Of a stretch of DNA of 64,000 nucleotides, positions 15,725 to 24,920 are shown in pieces (position 1 is the stretch's first letter; every line of letters starts with the position of its first letter). Position numbers and translations under genes: made by a program. Source of the DNA: Ancylomarina sp. DW003 (GTDB lineage: Bacteria > Bacteroidota > Bacteroidia > Bacteroidales > Marinifilaceae); assembly GCF_029029505.1 (NCBI RefSeq), contig NZ_JAKJSD010000008.1:62001-126000 (forward strand), given 5' to 3'. A model generated the notes under the pieces. That model ran no database searches, was not told the origin of the DNA, and saw nothing but the letters and a program-made list of their open reading frames with translations.

Positions 15725-17236
15725 ATGGGTTCTGAAAATTTCACCTTACCGAATTACAATCACGCTGCTCTAAACGGAAACAAGATTGATCAGTTAGGGC
15801 AGTTCGATGATATACTTGAGGATGCGAGAAAGAAAGGTGTTATCAACGATGTGCCTTCTAACGAGTCGGAGACTTACAATTACAAGAATCAACAAATAAG
15901 GCTGCAAACCATCGCTTCCCGTCTTTACCTGTTGGGGTATCTTAAAAAGAAAATCCCCAAAAGAAGGCTGGAAAAAAGGCTTTCGGAGATTAAAGCTGCC
16001 GTAGGGCAATTTCAGCTTGAAGCCAATTTGAAACAAGACAATTGGGTTGGAGATAAGACTTGGTATGCTCTGCACGAACTGGTAAGCTTTGAGTCTGAAC
16101 TGAAGAAGGATTTCTGGTTTTCGGGCGATGAAATTAATTCCAAAAGGAAATCGGCTCTTCAGCGTGCCATTCAGCTTAGGCTGTGGAGTATCGGGCTCTA
16201 TAAAAACAAACCTAACCCAAATTTTAAAGGACTTGAAACAAGAGCGCTTACTAATTTTCGTAAAATTCTTCAAATATTTCTGATTGGTCATGCCTTACCC
16301 GTAGCATTCAATTACGATACAATTTCACTGCTTTTCGATCAGGAAGGTTTGACAAAAGCAATTAGCAAGAGATCTTCACCCGGCGGGGAATCTTTCCTTT
16401 TAAATACCAAGGAAAAAAACGACAGGGTCGTTCTGGCTCAAAAGTTTATTGTGAATGTTGTAAAGGTCGAATTGTGGCTACATGGTTTTAAGCTTAAAAT
16501 CGATGGTATTAATAATTATGCCATCGATTTAAGTAGCGATCTCTATTCCGAAATGGTTGCTTTCTATCAGAGTTTTATGAACAAAAGCAAAGCTGAAGCA
16601 AGGGAGCTGGCTAAAAAGATCAGACCCGATATCTTCCTTAGTATTGATGCCGTATGTGTCGATGTCAACACCGATCAGGAAGAGGATGTAAGCGCTGAGA
16701 TTGCCGCAGAAGTAAACTCGCAGCAAGAAATCGAGAATGCCTGGACTTTTGTTAAAAAGAAAGGGCTGAGACTTTGGGACGGTATGAAAAGACTTTGGAG
16801 GTGGTTGAAAAAGGTTGGTAAAAAAGTTTTCTCTGCAATCAGAGACAATGTTTTCAAGGGATTTTTTCGTTTTGCAACAAAAGCATACAAAATTGTAAAA
16901 GGGGGTATTTCGGCCGTTGTAAAATCCATCGGCATTTACTGTAAAGGGGTATTAAACAGCCCACAAATGCAAACTACTTTTTCGAAGGATATGGATTCGG
17001 TCGTTCTTATTTCCACTTCGATGACGGATACAAATGCACAAAAGGCAATAGATGCGTTTCAAAACCAATCGAAAGCTTTTAGCGTGGGATGCAGAATAAT
17101 TGTTTGGATATTTAAAATTTTTAAAGGAGCTATATCGGGTGTTATCGGCTGGGCCAAGCTGCTTCTCACTCTGGTTAAAAGTTATAAAGAGTTACGCTTG
17201 TTGTATCAGGATTTCAAATTGCTTTCTACGGTTTAA
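15725..17236 (+). CDS. Unknown protein with two peptidoglycan-binding-like repeats and a basic membrane-active-looking C-terminus
   Basis: The 503-residue protein has two stretches resembling degenerate peptidoglycan-binding-domain repeats: RLYLLGYLKKK with WVGDKTWYALHEL (about 58-120) and LRLWSIGLYKN with LETRALTNF (about 142-180). Residues 340-405 are strikingly basic and aromatic (LWDGMKRLWRWLKKVGKKVF). Residues 455-490 form one or two hydrophobic helices (IIVWIFKIFKGAISGVIGWA). There is no N-terminal signal peptide. This combination suggests a wall-targeted or membrane-inserting effector, but no family is recognised and the function is open. It is the second gene of a four-gene block. Confidence 0.6.
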   Translation: MGSENFTLPNYNHAALNGNKIDQLGQFDDILEDARKKGVINDVPSNESETYNYKNQQIRLQTIASRLYLLGYLKKKIPKRRLEKRLSEIKAAVGQFQLEANLKQDNWVGDKTWYALHELVSFESELKKDFWFSGDEINSKRKSALQRAIQLRLWSIGLYKNKPNPNFKGLETRALTNFRKILQIFLIGHALPVAFNYDTISLLFDQEGLTKAISKRSSPGGESFLLNTKEKNDRVVLAQKFIVNVVKVELWLHGFKLKIDGINNYAIDLSSDLYSEMVAFYQSFMNKSKAEARELAKKIRPDIFLSIDAVCVDVNTDQEEDVSAEIAAEVNSQQEIENAWTFVKKKGLRLWDGMKRLWRWLKKVGKKVFSAIRDNVFKGFFRFATKAYKIVKGGISAVVKSIGIYCKGVLNSPQMQTTFSKDMDSVVLISTSMTDTNAQKAIDAFQNQSKAFSVGCRIIVWIFKIFKGAISGVIGWAKLLLTLVKSYKELRLLYQDFKLLSTV

Positions 17237-17370
17237 TCATACGATTAAATTCATATCACCACATCTAATTATAAACAAGCAAGTTAACAGCAAAACATGT
17301 CAGAGTTTTGATCAATCTAATCAATAAATTAGGACAATCTAAAAATCAATATATAATTAAAACTAACATA

Positions 17371-17727
17371 ATGAAATATTCAAGAAGAACTATCATCAGT
17401 AACACTGTTATTCCTGACGATATTTTAAACAAAAAATGTCTCAAGATCGTAATTTTAACACAAGATGAAGACATCGTTAAACTAGCTGATACTGCAGCTA
17501 AACAAACCCCATTTGGCATCGAACGGATCGTTGTTTGGGTAAAGGATTTTGATAGTGTACAGATAAATGATCAAATATCTGGTTTGCAAAACAATTTAAA
17601 TAATTGCATCGCCTTTTCTTTATCTACCATTAATAAGGTTGGTCTGGTAATGAATGATGCTCCTAATATAAATTTATTTCGAGTTAATAATGCTTTTACA
17701 CAAGCAGGGCGATCCAAAAATAATTAA
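17371..17727 (+). CDS. Hypothetical protein, 118 aa
   Basis: I choose the ATG at 17371, which begins MKYSRRTIISNTVIPDDIL; an earlier in-frame start at 17308 would run through AT-rich leader sequence. The product is soluble, of alpha/beta character (KIVILTQDEDIVKLADTAAK), with no signal peptide or recognised domain. It ends 4 bp before the next gene, so the two are coupled. It shows no similarity that I can see to its neighbours. The function is unknown. Confidence 0.6.
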   Translation: MKYSRRTIISNTVIPDDILNKKCLKIVILTQDEDIVKLADTAAKQTPFGIERIVVWVKDFDSVQINDQISGLQNNLNNCIAFSLSTINKVGLVMNDAPNINLFRVNNAFTQAGRSKNN

Positions 17728-17731
17728 CAAT

Positions 17732-19522
17732 ATGAAAAAAATATTATTAATCACATTAATTCTAATTAGTTGCATTCAAACACACGGTCAATTAATTGAT
17801 GTTTATGAAACAAATTATACTTCAGAAAAGCCTCAGGAAATTTCATATGGAATAGTTGATATAAACAGTAACTTAAAATTACAAATTAATCGCGATAGCC
17901 TTATTCCAGCAATAGGGTTATCAACAAATTCTAATCCAATACTTATTGATGAACTTAAGCGATATAATTTACTAATTGAAAGTCAGAAAAAAACATTAGA
18001 AAAATTAAATAAAGATTTGTCTGGATTATCAGATGATAAAAAAATAGATTTGTTAGGCGATTTTTCTGATTTAGAATCAGACCTTAATACGAAAATTCTA
18101 AACGATAAAGGCTTAGAAACAAAGTTCAACGCCTATATGACAGAGTTTTTATCTGATGACTTTCCCAAATTCGAAAGAGTAAGATATAACGACTACTATC
18201 TCGGATACGCACTTGAAAAATTATCCAATGAAACATCAAGGAAATTAAAAAGAATAGAACAATCAATTAGTAATGAAAAAATAAAAATTCAACTCAACGC
18301 ATTTCTAAATACAAAAGAAGAAAAAGATAGAAAAATTCATGTTGAAAATTTTGACGAATACAATTTTGGCGAATTTTACGAAGTTGAAAGATGGGTAACA
18401 TCATTTTCTGAAGAAGACGTACAAGCCTTTAATACAACTCAGAAATTAGCAAATAGTCTAAATGAAATTGTAGGCAAAAGTGCTGAAGATATTAGCAACA
18501 TCATTATCAATGAGTTAAAGTCAATTAGCTGTTATGATGATCTTCTAGCAGAAACTGTAATTACTTTTAAAGAAAAAGATGATATTTTCACAACACATCT
18601 TGATGCCGCAACAATATTCTTAAGCGATATAAAAAACGAATTAACTGATATTATTGAGATACTTAACAAAGTGAATAATTACAATGGCAAAGATGAAAAT
18701 GCATTAGAATTATTTAACAAGATACAAAATGAATTGATTACAAAGTCGGAAACTTTTCCTTCTAGAATCAATGAAATTATAAAAACGTTTGAAGATAAGG
18801 TTAGTACTTCTTTACCAGAAATTGAATCTATTATTGATCTGTTTGATTCATGTAATCAATCGTTGAAAGAGGATATCGATAAAATTACAACACTAAGAAA
18901 ATTAACCACAGATCTGTTGATTCCATTCAAAAAAACTGCCAGTAATGGAATGGAAATGGGGAAAGAAGTTTTTAGCTATAGCATTGATGATTTACCAAAG
19001 GCTGGATATATAGATTTAAAGAAGACAGGAAAGCGGTCTAATGGTGACAATATCGTAATTAGATTAACTATAAAAACACAAAAAGATATTGATAAAAAAT
19101 TAACTGGCGAAGTAATTGAAAAAAAGATTTTAATCTTGCAACAAATCAAACTCTATTCTGAATCGAATGTTAGTATCATTTTAGCAAATCCATTTAATTC
19201 AACTGATAAAGTGAAAATTGATAATAAGTTTCAGTTTGCACCTTCAGGTAGCTTATTATTCAAATTTGGCTCAAGAAGATACAAGACTTGGAATTATCTT
19301 AATCCTGGACTTGGCTTTAATATCTCAACTCCAGATTTTGATTTAGATGGTGTACCAGAAGTAGGAATTGGAGGGGTTGTTACAGTATTACAAGATGTAC
19401 TGTCGGTAGGTGTATCATATAATACAAAAACTGATAATCCTTACTGGTTCTTTGGAGTATCACTGCCTTTTTCTACATTAGGTATGCCAATCAACACTAT
19501 AAAAACCAATCGGAATAATTAA
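17732..19522 (+). CDS. Exported coiled-coil protein with beta-rich C-terminus, unknown
   Basis: The start at 17732 gives a clean signal peptide (MKKILLITLILISCIQTHGQ), unlike the longer frame opening at 17690. Of 596 residues, the middle 400 are mostly helical and charged with heptad-like stretches (for example LLIESQKKTLEKLNKDL). The last 100 residues become beta-rich, with glycine and aromatic patterns (FAPSGSLLFKFGSRRYKTW and later VLSVGVSYNTKTDNPYWFFG) that resemble outer-membrane barrel strands. It is therefore exported and perhaps anchored in the outer membrane. Family unknown. It is the last gene of the four-gene block and is followed by a bidirectional terminator. Confidence 0.65.
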   Translation: MKKILLITLILISCIQTHGQLIDVYETNYTSEKPQEISYGIVDINSNLKLQINRDSLIPAIGLSTNSNPILIDELKRYNLLIESQKKTLEKLNKDLSGLSDDKKIDLLGDFSDLESDLNTKILNDKGLETKFNAYMTEFLSDDFPKFERVRYNDYYLGYALEKLSNETSRKLKRIEQSISNEKIKIQLNAFLNTKEEKDRKIHVENFDEYNFGEFYEVERWVTSFSEEDVQAFNTTQKLANSLNEIVGKSAEDISNIIINELKSISCYDDLLAETVITFKEKDDIFTTHLDAATIFLSDIKNELTDIIEILNKVNNYNGKDENALELFNKIQNELITKSETFPSRINEIIKTFEDKVSTSLPEIESIIDLFDSCNQSLKEDIDKITTLRKLTTDLLIPFKKTASNGMEMGKEVFSYSIDDLPKAGYIDLKKTGKRSNGDNIVIRLTIKTQKDIDKKLTGEVIEKKILILQQIKLYSESNVSIILANPFNSTDKVKIDNKFQFAPSGSLLFKFGSRRYKTWNYLNPGLGFNISTPDFDLDGVPEVGIGGVVTVLQDVLSVGVSYNTKTDNPYWFFGVSLPFSTLGMPINTIKTNRNN

Positions 19523-19578
19523 TAAAACCTCATTCTAAAAAAAATATCCTTTTATAATATCTTAATCAAAAAAAATTT

Positions 19579-19609
19579 AAGGCTAGTAATTCAAAATTGC
19601 TGGCCTTTC
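19579..19609. terminator. Bidirectional terminator between convergent genes
   Basis: AAGGCTAGTAAT and ATTGCTGGCCTTT pair with wobble around a short loop, with A-run on one side and T-run on the other, between the stops of the 17732 and 19632 genes. Confidence 0.75.
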
Positions 19610-19631
19610 AATATTTTTCTCAAAATCCTAA

Positions 19632-20540
19632 TTATCGCCATTGAGTTAGAGAAAGGCCTATGCCTATAGTTGTTTGTTTGTGGTTAAAGTCAATCAGACT
19701 CTCGCCATAACCGTGAAATAATTGAGCATTGAGTTTCAAATTATCCCATACCTGTAAGGCATAATCAATTTGGAAGCTTCCTCTGTTATTCTTACCAAAG
19801 CGCATAGAGTGTCGTGCTATCAGACTAATATCGTGCCGCCCTTTACCATAAGAAGCCATCAGCTCTCCCCTGCCCATATAATTTTCAATACCTGGATTAT
19901 TATCCTTATCAGTGGGCTCTTGTAAGCGCACCCAGGGTTTAAATATAATACTTAGGTTTTTGCTTTCCCAGGCTATTTGTGCAACTAATCTATTCCAGCT
20001 ACGCGACATGGGGTCAGAACGCCCGTTACTTTGATGATTAAATCCAACACCTGCAAAAAGGCCCTTTATTCCCCATATTCTATAGGGTGTCGGCATGATA
20101 TACATGATCTCAGGCTCATAGTTTGTTTCGCGAAATGGGCGGGATATATCTGGATTATACACTTGCCATCTGGATGTTTGGGTATAGCCCATCCAAATAT
20201 CACCACCTAACTTTGATCCCATTAGGTTATCAAAAACCTTTGTTTTAAAACTGATTTGAAATTTAACTTCAACCTGTGTCAATGCCATATTATCGGACAC
20301 CGAATTGTTAGGATTCCCACTTTGAGGCATTTGATTTATATCAGTGGTGTAATTACCCAATAAGATATAAACCGGCTTGTATTGCTTTATCTTGAATAAG
20401 CCAGACTGATTCCTGATGGTATCGGCAAGATCCCATTGTTCGAGCAAAGATATCTGTTCTTTCTTAAATAAATCTTGAGCGACAGAACCTGTGACAATAA
20501 CAAAGCTAATGAGAAATAAGAAATAGGTTTTAAGTTTCAT
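19632..20540 (-). CDS. pldA: Outer membrane phospholipase A (OMPLA)
   Basis: The 302-residue protein has a signal peptide (FLFLISFVIVTGSVAQ) and a barrel-type C-terminus ending in aromatic/charged residues (SLTQWR). The OMPLA active site is clear: FNHQSNGRSDP with His169 and Ser171, and SWNR with Asn183 completing the triad. OMPLA hydrolyses phospholipids that reach the outer leaflet when the membrane is disturbed. Length and motif order match E. coli PldA. It is a single gene with its own terminator facing the 17732 gene. Confidence 0.93.
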   Translation of the reverse strand: MKLKTYFLFLISFVIVTGSVAQDLFKKEQISLLEQWDLADTIRNQSGLFKIKQYKPVYILLGNYTTDINQMPQSGNPNNSVSDNMALTQVEVKFQISFKTKVFDNLMGSKLGGDIWMGYTQTSRWQVYNPDISRPFRETNYEPEIMYIMPTPYRIWGIKGLFAGVGFNHQSNGRSDPMSRSWNRLVAQIAWESKNLSIIFKPWVRLQEPTDKDNNPGIENYMGRGELMASYGKGRHDISLIARHSMRFGKNNRGSFQIDYALQVWDNLKLNAQLFHGYGESLIDFNHKQTTIGIGLSLTQWR

Positions 20541-20597
20541 TGTCAGTATTATTAAAAAGAAGATCAGCCCTTGTTTTAAGTAAATATTTGCAGAGAC

Positions 20598-20627
20598 AAA
20601 AGACTGCCAATATCAAATTAGCAGCCT
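20598..20627 (-). terminator. Terminator after ridA
   Basis: On the minus strand AGGCTGCTAAT pairs with ATTGGCAGTCT (two G-T wobbles), followed by TTTTG. Confidence 0.7.
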
Positions 20628-20656
20628 TTCTTTATTATTATCACGCAAGTGAGTGA

Positions 20657-21034
20657 TTACTTTACAGCAATAGTTTCGATCTCAACCAAAGCACCCATAG
20701 GTAGATCCTTTACAGCAAAAGCTGCACGTGCCGGACAATCTTCTTTGTAGTACTCGCCATATACCTCGTTCATTACAGCAAAACCTGACATATCGCTCAA
20801 TAGGCAAGTCGATTTAACCACATCTTTAAACGTGTACCCCGCTTCTTCAAGAATGTAACCAATGTTTTTCATTACCTGCTCAGCTTGCTCTCTAACGCCA
20901 CCTTCTACAAATTTACCTGTTGTTACGTCAACTGGAATTTGTCCCGAAATATATAAAGTACCATTAGCTTCTACTGCTTGTGAATAAGGGCCAATCGCCT
21001 TTGGTGCCTTCTCTGAATTGATAAAACGTTTCAT
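20657..21034 (-). CDS. ridA: RidA-family reactive enamine/imine deaminase
   Basis: The ATG at 21034 gives 125 residues, the normal RidA length; a longer frame adds 45 unrelated residues and is rejected. The family motifs are present: APKAIGPYSQAVEANGTLYI near the N-terminus and CPARAAFAVKDLPMGALVEI near the C-terminus, with the catalytic-site Arg in CPAR. RidA hydrolyses reactive enamines made by PLP enzymes such as threonine dehydratase and protects other PLP enzymes. It is monocistronic and followed by a terminator. Confidence 0.95.
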   Translation of the reverse strand: MKRFINSEKAPKAIGPYSQAVEANGTLYISGQIPVDVTTGKFVEGGVREQAEQVMKNIGYILEEAGYTFKDVVKSTCLLSDMSGFAVMNEVYGEYYKEDCPARAAFAVKDLPMGALVEIETIAVK

Positions 21035-21302
21035 TTGATTTATTTTTTTAATGTTTGTTAATAGCTGAAGCATTTCAGTAGATATCAATGGCAAATATGG
21101 TTGGCCCGATAGCTTTAAATCTTCATTCACAAAAATAGAAAAAAATGAATAGGCTGCTTTGTTCATCAACTAATTTATGCCGATTGAGCATTATTTTTTA
21201 TCTTCAATGGGAATTACAATTAATGATGAATTATTAATTACAAATTGTCAATTACGAATTACGAAATAGTAAAAGTTCCTATTACATTGTTTTGTGCGTC
21301 CC

Positions 21303-21520
21303 TTGTCAGTCTGCCGTGAGGCGTGATTCAATTCTAACCAATAAGAGTAAACAAGGATCAGACTGACTTGATTTTTTATTCGCGAAATATAATTTCTGGT
21401 GCTCATGAGCCCTTCGGGGTTGCTTACTTTTTTATCTAAGAACCGAGCGAAGCGAGTTCATGAATGCCCGTTTAATTATGAATGAATAAAAAAGTAAGAG
21501 CCCAGCGGCTTTAGCGAAAA
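21303..21520. repeat. Structured intergenic repeat, copy 1 (with extra insert)
   Basis: About 135 bp are nearly identical to 24921-25060, except for the loop of its first hairpin. The stem GTCAGTCTG/CAGACTGAC (21305-21313 and 21359-21367) is conserved while the loop differs. A second stem, CTTACTTTTTT/AAAAAAGTAAG, is split here by about 46 bp (from about 21443) that the other copy lacks. Conserved stems with variable loops suggest a structured RNA or a non-autonomous mobile repeat. No coding frame is shared. Confidence 0.85.
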
Positions 21521-21633
21521 TTTAAAACACTCCGCAGGAAGGAAGATATCGAATTTAATCAACACTCTCCCTACTGGGTTCAACTCCCGAAAAGATGGAG
21601 ACAGGCTATATAACAAATTAAAATATTAGAATT

Positions 21634-22047
21634 ATGAAGCGCGTAACAGGTATAGGTGGTATCTTTTTTAAATGTGAAGATCCAAAAGAAATGAAGAATT
21701 GGTATGCCAAACATTTGGGGTTCGATACCGATGATTATGGTACATCATTCGAATGGCGACAAACCGATGACACCAACAAAAAAGGTTTCTCAGCCTGGAG
21801 TCCCTTCGATGCCGATACCAAATATTTTGAGCCCTCGAAAAAGGAGTTTATGGTGAACTACCGCGTTGAAAACCTGGAATGGTTGCTAGAAGAACTTAAA
21901 AAGGAAGGTGTACAGGTTTTAGATGAGATTGAAGCTGTGGAATATGGTAAGTTTGCTCATATTATAGATCCTGAAGGCAACAAGATTCAGCTTTGGGAAG
22001 CCTTTGACGAGGAATACGATAAAATGGCAGAAGCGAGAACGAAATAA
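21634..22047 (+). CDS. VOC-superfamily (glyoxalase/bleomycin-resistance-like) protein
   Basis: The 137-residue protein has the paired beta-alpha-beta layout of a VOC protein: VTGIGGIFFKCEDPKEMKNW at the N-terminus, the sequence YAKHLGFDT, and the C-terminal FAHIIDPEGNKIQLWEAFDE with the conserved metal-ligand Glu of xLWE. Such proteins bind a metal and small substrates or antibiotics; the exact activity cannot be read from sequence. It stands alone between two repeat elements. Confidence 0.88.
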   Translation: MKRVTGIGGIFFKCEDPKEMKNWYAKHLGFDTDDYGTSFEWRQTDDTNKKGFSAWSPFDADTKYFEPSKKEFMVNYRVENLEWLLEELKKEGVQVLDEIEAVEYGKFAHIIDPEGNKIQLWEAFDEEYDKMAEARTK

Positions 22048-22067
22048 TTATGAATTACAAATGATTA

Positions 22068-22237
22068 ATTACGAATTACGAGACTGCTAAATTTAATCTG
22101 TTTGAGTGGGCTCTAAGCAAAGTTGAAATTAAACAGGACTTCAACTGCCCTTAGTTTTACCGGTTAAACGCTGTCAAAACTTCATTCTTCCGACGCTGAC
22201 AGGTTATTTTCCTAATTTGAAATTCGTAATTCGTAAT
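22068..22237. repeat. MITE-like segment bounded by 14-bp inverted repeats
   Basis: ATTACGAATTACGA (22068-22081) and its perfect complement TCGTAATTCGTAAT (22224-22237) bracket about 170 bp. Inside, 22171-22202 carries a hairpin element (CTGTCA...TGACAG, core ACTTCATTCTTC) that recurs at 25157-25188. Related ATTACGAATTACGA strings also occur near 21254 and 38776. No gene lies inside. Confidence 0.65.
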
Positions 22238-22334
22238 CCATTCAACCTTTAGACTTTATAAGAAAACGTGTCAAGATAGATCTTCGTCTAATTCTCATTT
22301 TATAGTAAGTTCTTACGGCTAAACATGCGTATCT

Positions 22335-22342
22335 TAGGTTTG
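22335..22342 (+). promoter_or_regulatory. Bacteroidota -7 box TAGGTTTG
   Basis: TAGGTTTG matches TAnnTTTG and lies 40 bp upstream of the PQQ-propeller gene start at 22383. Confidence 0.5.
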
Positions 22343-22382
22343 AAAAAACAAAACACAATCTAAACCTGAAGAAAGAACTAAA

Positions 22383-23612
22383 ATGAAGCAACTAACAATT
22401 TACTCAAGTCTGTTAGCAGTTTTCCTATTGCTGCAAGGCCCAATAACTTTCGCTCAAATGAGTGAAGATTGGACACAATTCAGAGGCCCTTCCCGTTCGG
22501 GTATCTCTGCAGAAAAGATTACTGATGCCAATGCAACCGATCCAATGCCAGAACTCGTTTGGAAGAAGGATATTGGTTGTGCCTTCTCTGAAATCACCAT
22601 ATCGGGTGACAAACTTTATACGACACTTAGTGAGAAAACCGATAGCCTTTCGGGCTGGGAGTATATGGCTGCATTCGATGCCAAAACAGGAAATGAACTT
22701 TGGCGTAACAAAATCGATTCGATTTTTATCGATAAGGACGATTTTGGTGATGGCCCTCGATCAACCCCACTTATTAGCAAGGACGCTATTTTTAGCTTTA
22801 GTAGCTATGGTAAACTGACAGCGCATTCTAAGACAGATGGCAAACAGTTATGGCAAGTCGATTTTATTAAGGAATTTGGTAGCACGACACCACGTTGGGG
22901 TTTCTCATCTTCTCCTGTTATGGTCGACGGTGTTCTAATTATTGAAGCTGGTGGTACTGAAGAAAGAGCTTTCACTGCCTTTGACCCTACCAATGGAAAA
23001 TTACTTTGGGCTAAGGGAAAAGGGAATGCTTCGTATTGCTCTCCTCTTGTGGCCGAAATTGATGGTCAAACTCAAATCATATTCGCCAATCAGAGAACCT
23101 TATCTTCTTACAATAGCAAAGGCGAGGTACTTTGGTCTTTCGCCATGAAAATGAATGGCCCAACATCAATGCCAACCCTGGTTGATGCCAACAAGATATT
23201 CGTATCAACAGTGCGTAGCTCAGGTTTTATTGTGGTTGAAGTTAAGGGCAATACAGTTACCGAGCTTTTAAAAGCACCTACAATGAAAAACGACTACAGT
23301 TCAACGCTGTACTACGATGGTCACTTTTATGGCTTTAATGTAGCTGCACTACAGTGTATCTCTGCCGAAACGGGTGAGAAAAAATGGACTAAAAGAGGTT
23401 TTGGTAAAGGCAGTTTAATTTTAGTTGGAGATAAGCTACTTGTACTATCGGACAAAGGACAGCTTATTCAAGTAAAAGCGACACCGGATGTGTACACCGA
23501 GCAAAGGCGCTTTCAGGCCATTCAAGGTAAATCGTGGACAGCTCCATCATTTGTTAATGGAAAGCTCTATCTAAGAAATCAAACCGAAATGGCTTGCTAC
23601 AAGTTTAATTAA
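22383..23612 (+). CDS. Exported PQQ-like beta-propeller protein (BamB/quinoprotein-like)
   Basis: The 409-residue protein has a signal peptide (YSSLLAVFLLLQGPITFAQ) and repeated propeller blades with the tryptophan-docking pattern, for example AFDAKTGNELWRNKI, SKTDGKQLWQVDF, FDPTNGKLLWAKG and SAETGEKKWTKRG. The opening WTQFRGPSRSGISAEK is typical of the PQQ-binding-like family in Bacteroidota and Planctomycetota. There are no haem or dehydrogenase motifs, so it is more likely a binding or scaffold protein than a quinoprotein enzyme. It is followed at 37 bp by the LolA-like/DUF1579 gene, probably in one operon. Confidence 0.88.
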   Translation: MKQLTIYSSLLAVFLLLQGPITFAQMSEDWTQFRGPSRSGISAEKITDANATDPMPELVWKKDIGCAFSEITISGDKLYTTLSEKTDSLSGWEYMAAFDAKTGNELWRNKIDSIFIDKDDFGDGPRSTPLISKDAIFSFSSYGKLTAHSKTDGKQLWQVDFIKEFGSTTPRWGFSSSPVMVDGVLIIEAGGTEERAFTAFDPTNGKLLWAKGKGNASYCSPLVAEIDGQTQIIFANQRTLSSYNSKGEVLWSFAMKMNGPTSMPTLVDANKIFVSTVRSSGFIVVEVKGNTVTELLKAPTMKNDYSSTLYYDGHFYGFNVAALQCISAETGEKKWTKRGFGKGSLILVGDKLLVLSDKGQLIQVKATPDVYTEQRRFQAIQGKSWTAPSFVNGKLYLRNQTEMACYKFN

Positions 23613-23649
23613 CTGGATAAGTGTTTTATACCAAATTAATATTCAAACA

Positions 23650-24813
23650 ATGAATAAAAAAATATACCAACTCGTCATAATTTGCCTTGCATTGTGTTTA
23701 CCCAATGTGATTTTTGCTGAAAATGCAGAAAGCATTATCGCCAAACATATCGAAGCTCATGGTGGTCTAAAAAACTGGAATAAGGTTGAATCAATTAAAG
23801 TTACCGGTCAGTTTACTGCCTTTAGTATTGAAAAGGATTTTATGGCTTATAAAAATCGCTCAGGTGAATATTATGCCGACTTGCAATTAGGAAAGCATCA
23901 GGTGATTGAAGCTTTCGATGGCAAAGAAGGCTGGACCATTGACCCCTGGCAAGAAATCACATATGCCAGACGAATTAACACAGGAGAAAAGAATGTCTTT
24001 TCACAAAAGGCTGAAATCCTAACCCCATTTTTCGACTATAAGGAAAAAGGGCACAAAGTAGAATTTGTCGCCAAAGAAAAACTGGAAGGTCTTGATGTCT
24101 TTGTTTTGAAACTGACTCGTAATAATGGAAAAGAAGAAAAATGGTATCTGGATGCCAACACCTATCTGGAATACAAATGCGAATCGAAATGGGTTGACTT
24201 TGCACAGGAGTTACCTTCTGAAACATTCTTCGATGATTTCAGAAAAGTAGATGGCCTTGTGATTCCATTCTTTGTGGAACGTACCTTTTGGCAGCGCGAC
24301 AGGCTTATGCAAATTGAAAATGTAGAGATCAACCCTACTTTCGATAACAAACTACTTGATATGCCTAAGCGTGAAGAAATAAAGAAGCTGGCTTTTTTAG
24401 AAGGAAAATGGGATGTTAAAATGGAAGCCATGTCGAGAAGAGGAACTTGGCGATCTATGGGACAAACCCTTTCCACTATCGACTTTGCTTCAACAAGCGT
24501 GTTGCAGGAGAAGATTAAAGTAGAGCGTACTTTTCCTATCAACATCACCCTTTCGTACACTTATAACGACAATTGTGGCAAGTATCGCATTTCTCTTTTA
24601 GAAGATCTGTCTTCAAGTTTCGAAGTCTTTGAAGGTGATTTCTCGGATAATATTTTTGTCTTTGATAATGCCGGGGAAAAGATGGCTACTTTCACTCAGT
24701 TCACCTTAAGTGATATCGGTGATGAAGGCTTTACCTTAACCAGACGCATTTCTCGTGACCAGGGAAAAACCTGGCAGGATCGTGATAAGTTTACTTACAC
24801 ACGTAGCGAATAA
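23650..24813 (+). CDS. Exported LolA-like plus DUF1579-like two-domain protein
   Basis: A signal peptide (LALCLPNVIFAENAES) precedes a LolA/LppX-like half-barrel of about 230 residues: IIAKHIEAHGGLKNWNKV, FDGKEGWTIDPW and WYLDANTYLEYK are typical outer-membrane lipoprotein-sorting motifs. The C-terminal 150 residues begin FLEGKWDVKMEAMSRRGTW, which fits a DUF1579/lipocalin-like domain. Its role is probably lipid or lipoprotein handling in the periplasm, inferred from fold. Its partner is likely the preceding propeller protein. Confidence 0.75.
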   Translation: MNKKIYQLVIICLALCLPNVIFAENAESIIAKHIEAHGGLKNWNKVESIKVTGQFTAFSIEKDFMAYKNRSGEYYADLQLGKHQVIEAFDGKEGWTIDPWQEITYARRINTGEKNVFSQKAEILTPFFDYKEKGHKVEFVAKEKLEGLDVFVLKLTRNNGKEEKWYLDANTYLEYKCESKWVDFAQELPSETFFDDFRKVDGLVIPFFVERTFWQRDRLMQIENVEINPTFDNKLLDMPKREEIKKLAFLEGKWDVKMEAMSRRGTWRSMGQTLSTIDFASTSVLQEKIKVERTFPINITLSYTYNDNCGKYRISLLEDLSSSFEVFEGDFSDNIFVFDNAGEKMATFTQFTLSDIGDEGFTLTRRISRDQGKTWQDRDKFTYTRSE

Positions 24814-24920
24814 ACAAGCTTAACTAATAAGGAAAGCCATTTCAATAATAATTGGGATGGTTTTCTTTTCAATTATAAATGATGAATTAAAAATTATAAA
24901 ATAGTAGTTTGGTGCGGGCA

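Noticed and set aside
21035-21169. N-terminal extension of RidA
   Set aside because: The 45 extra residues have no RidA similarity and the normal family length starts at 21034.
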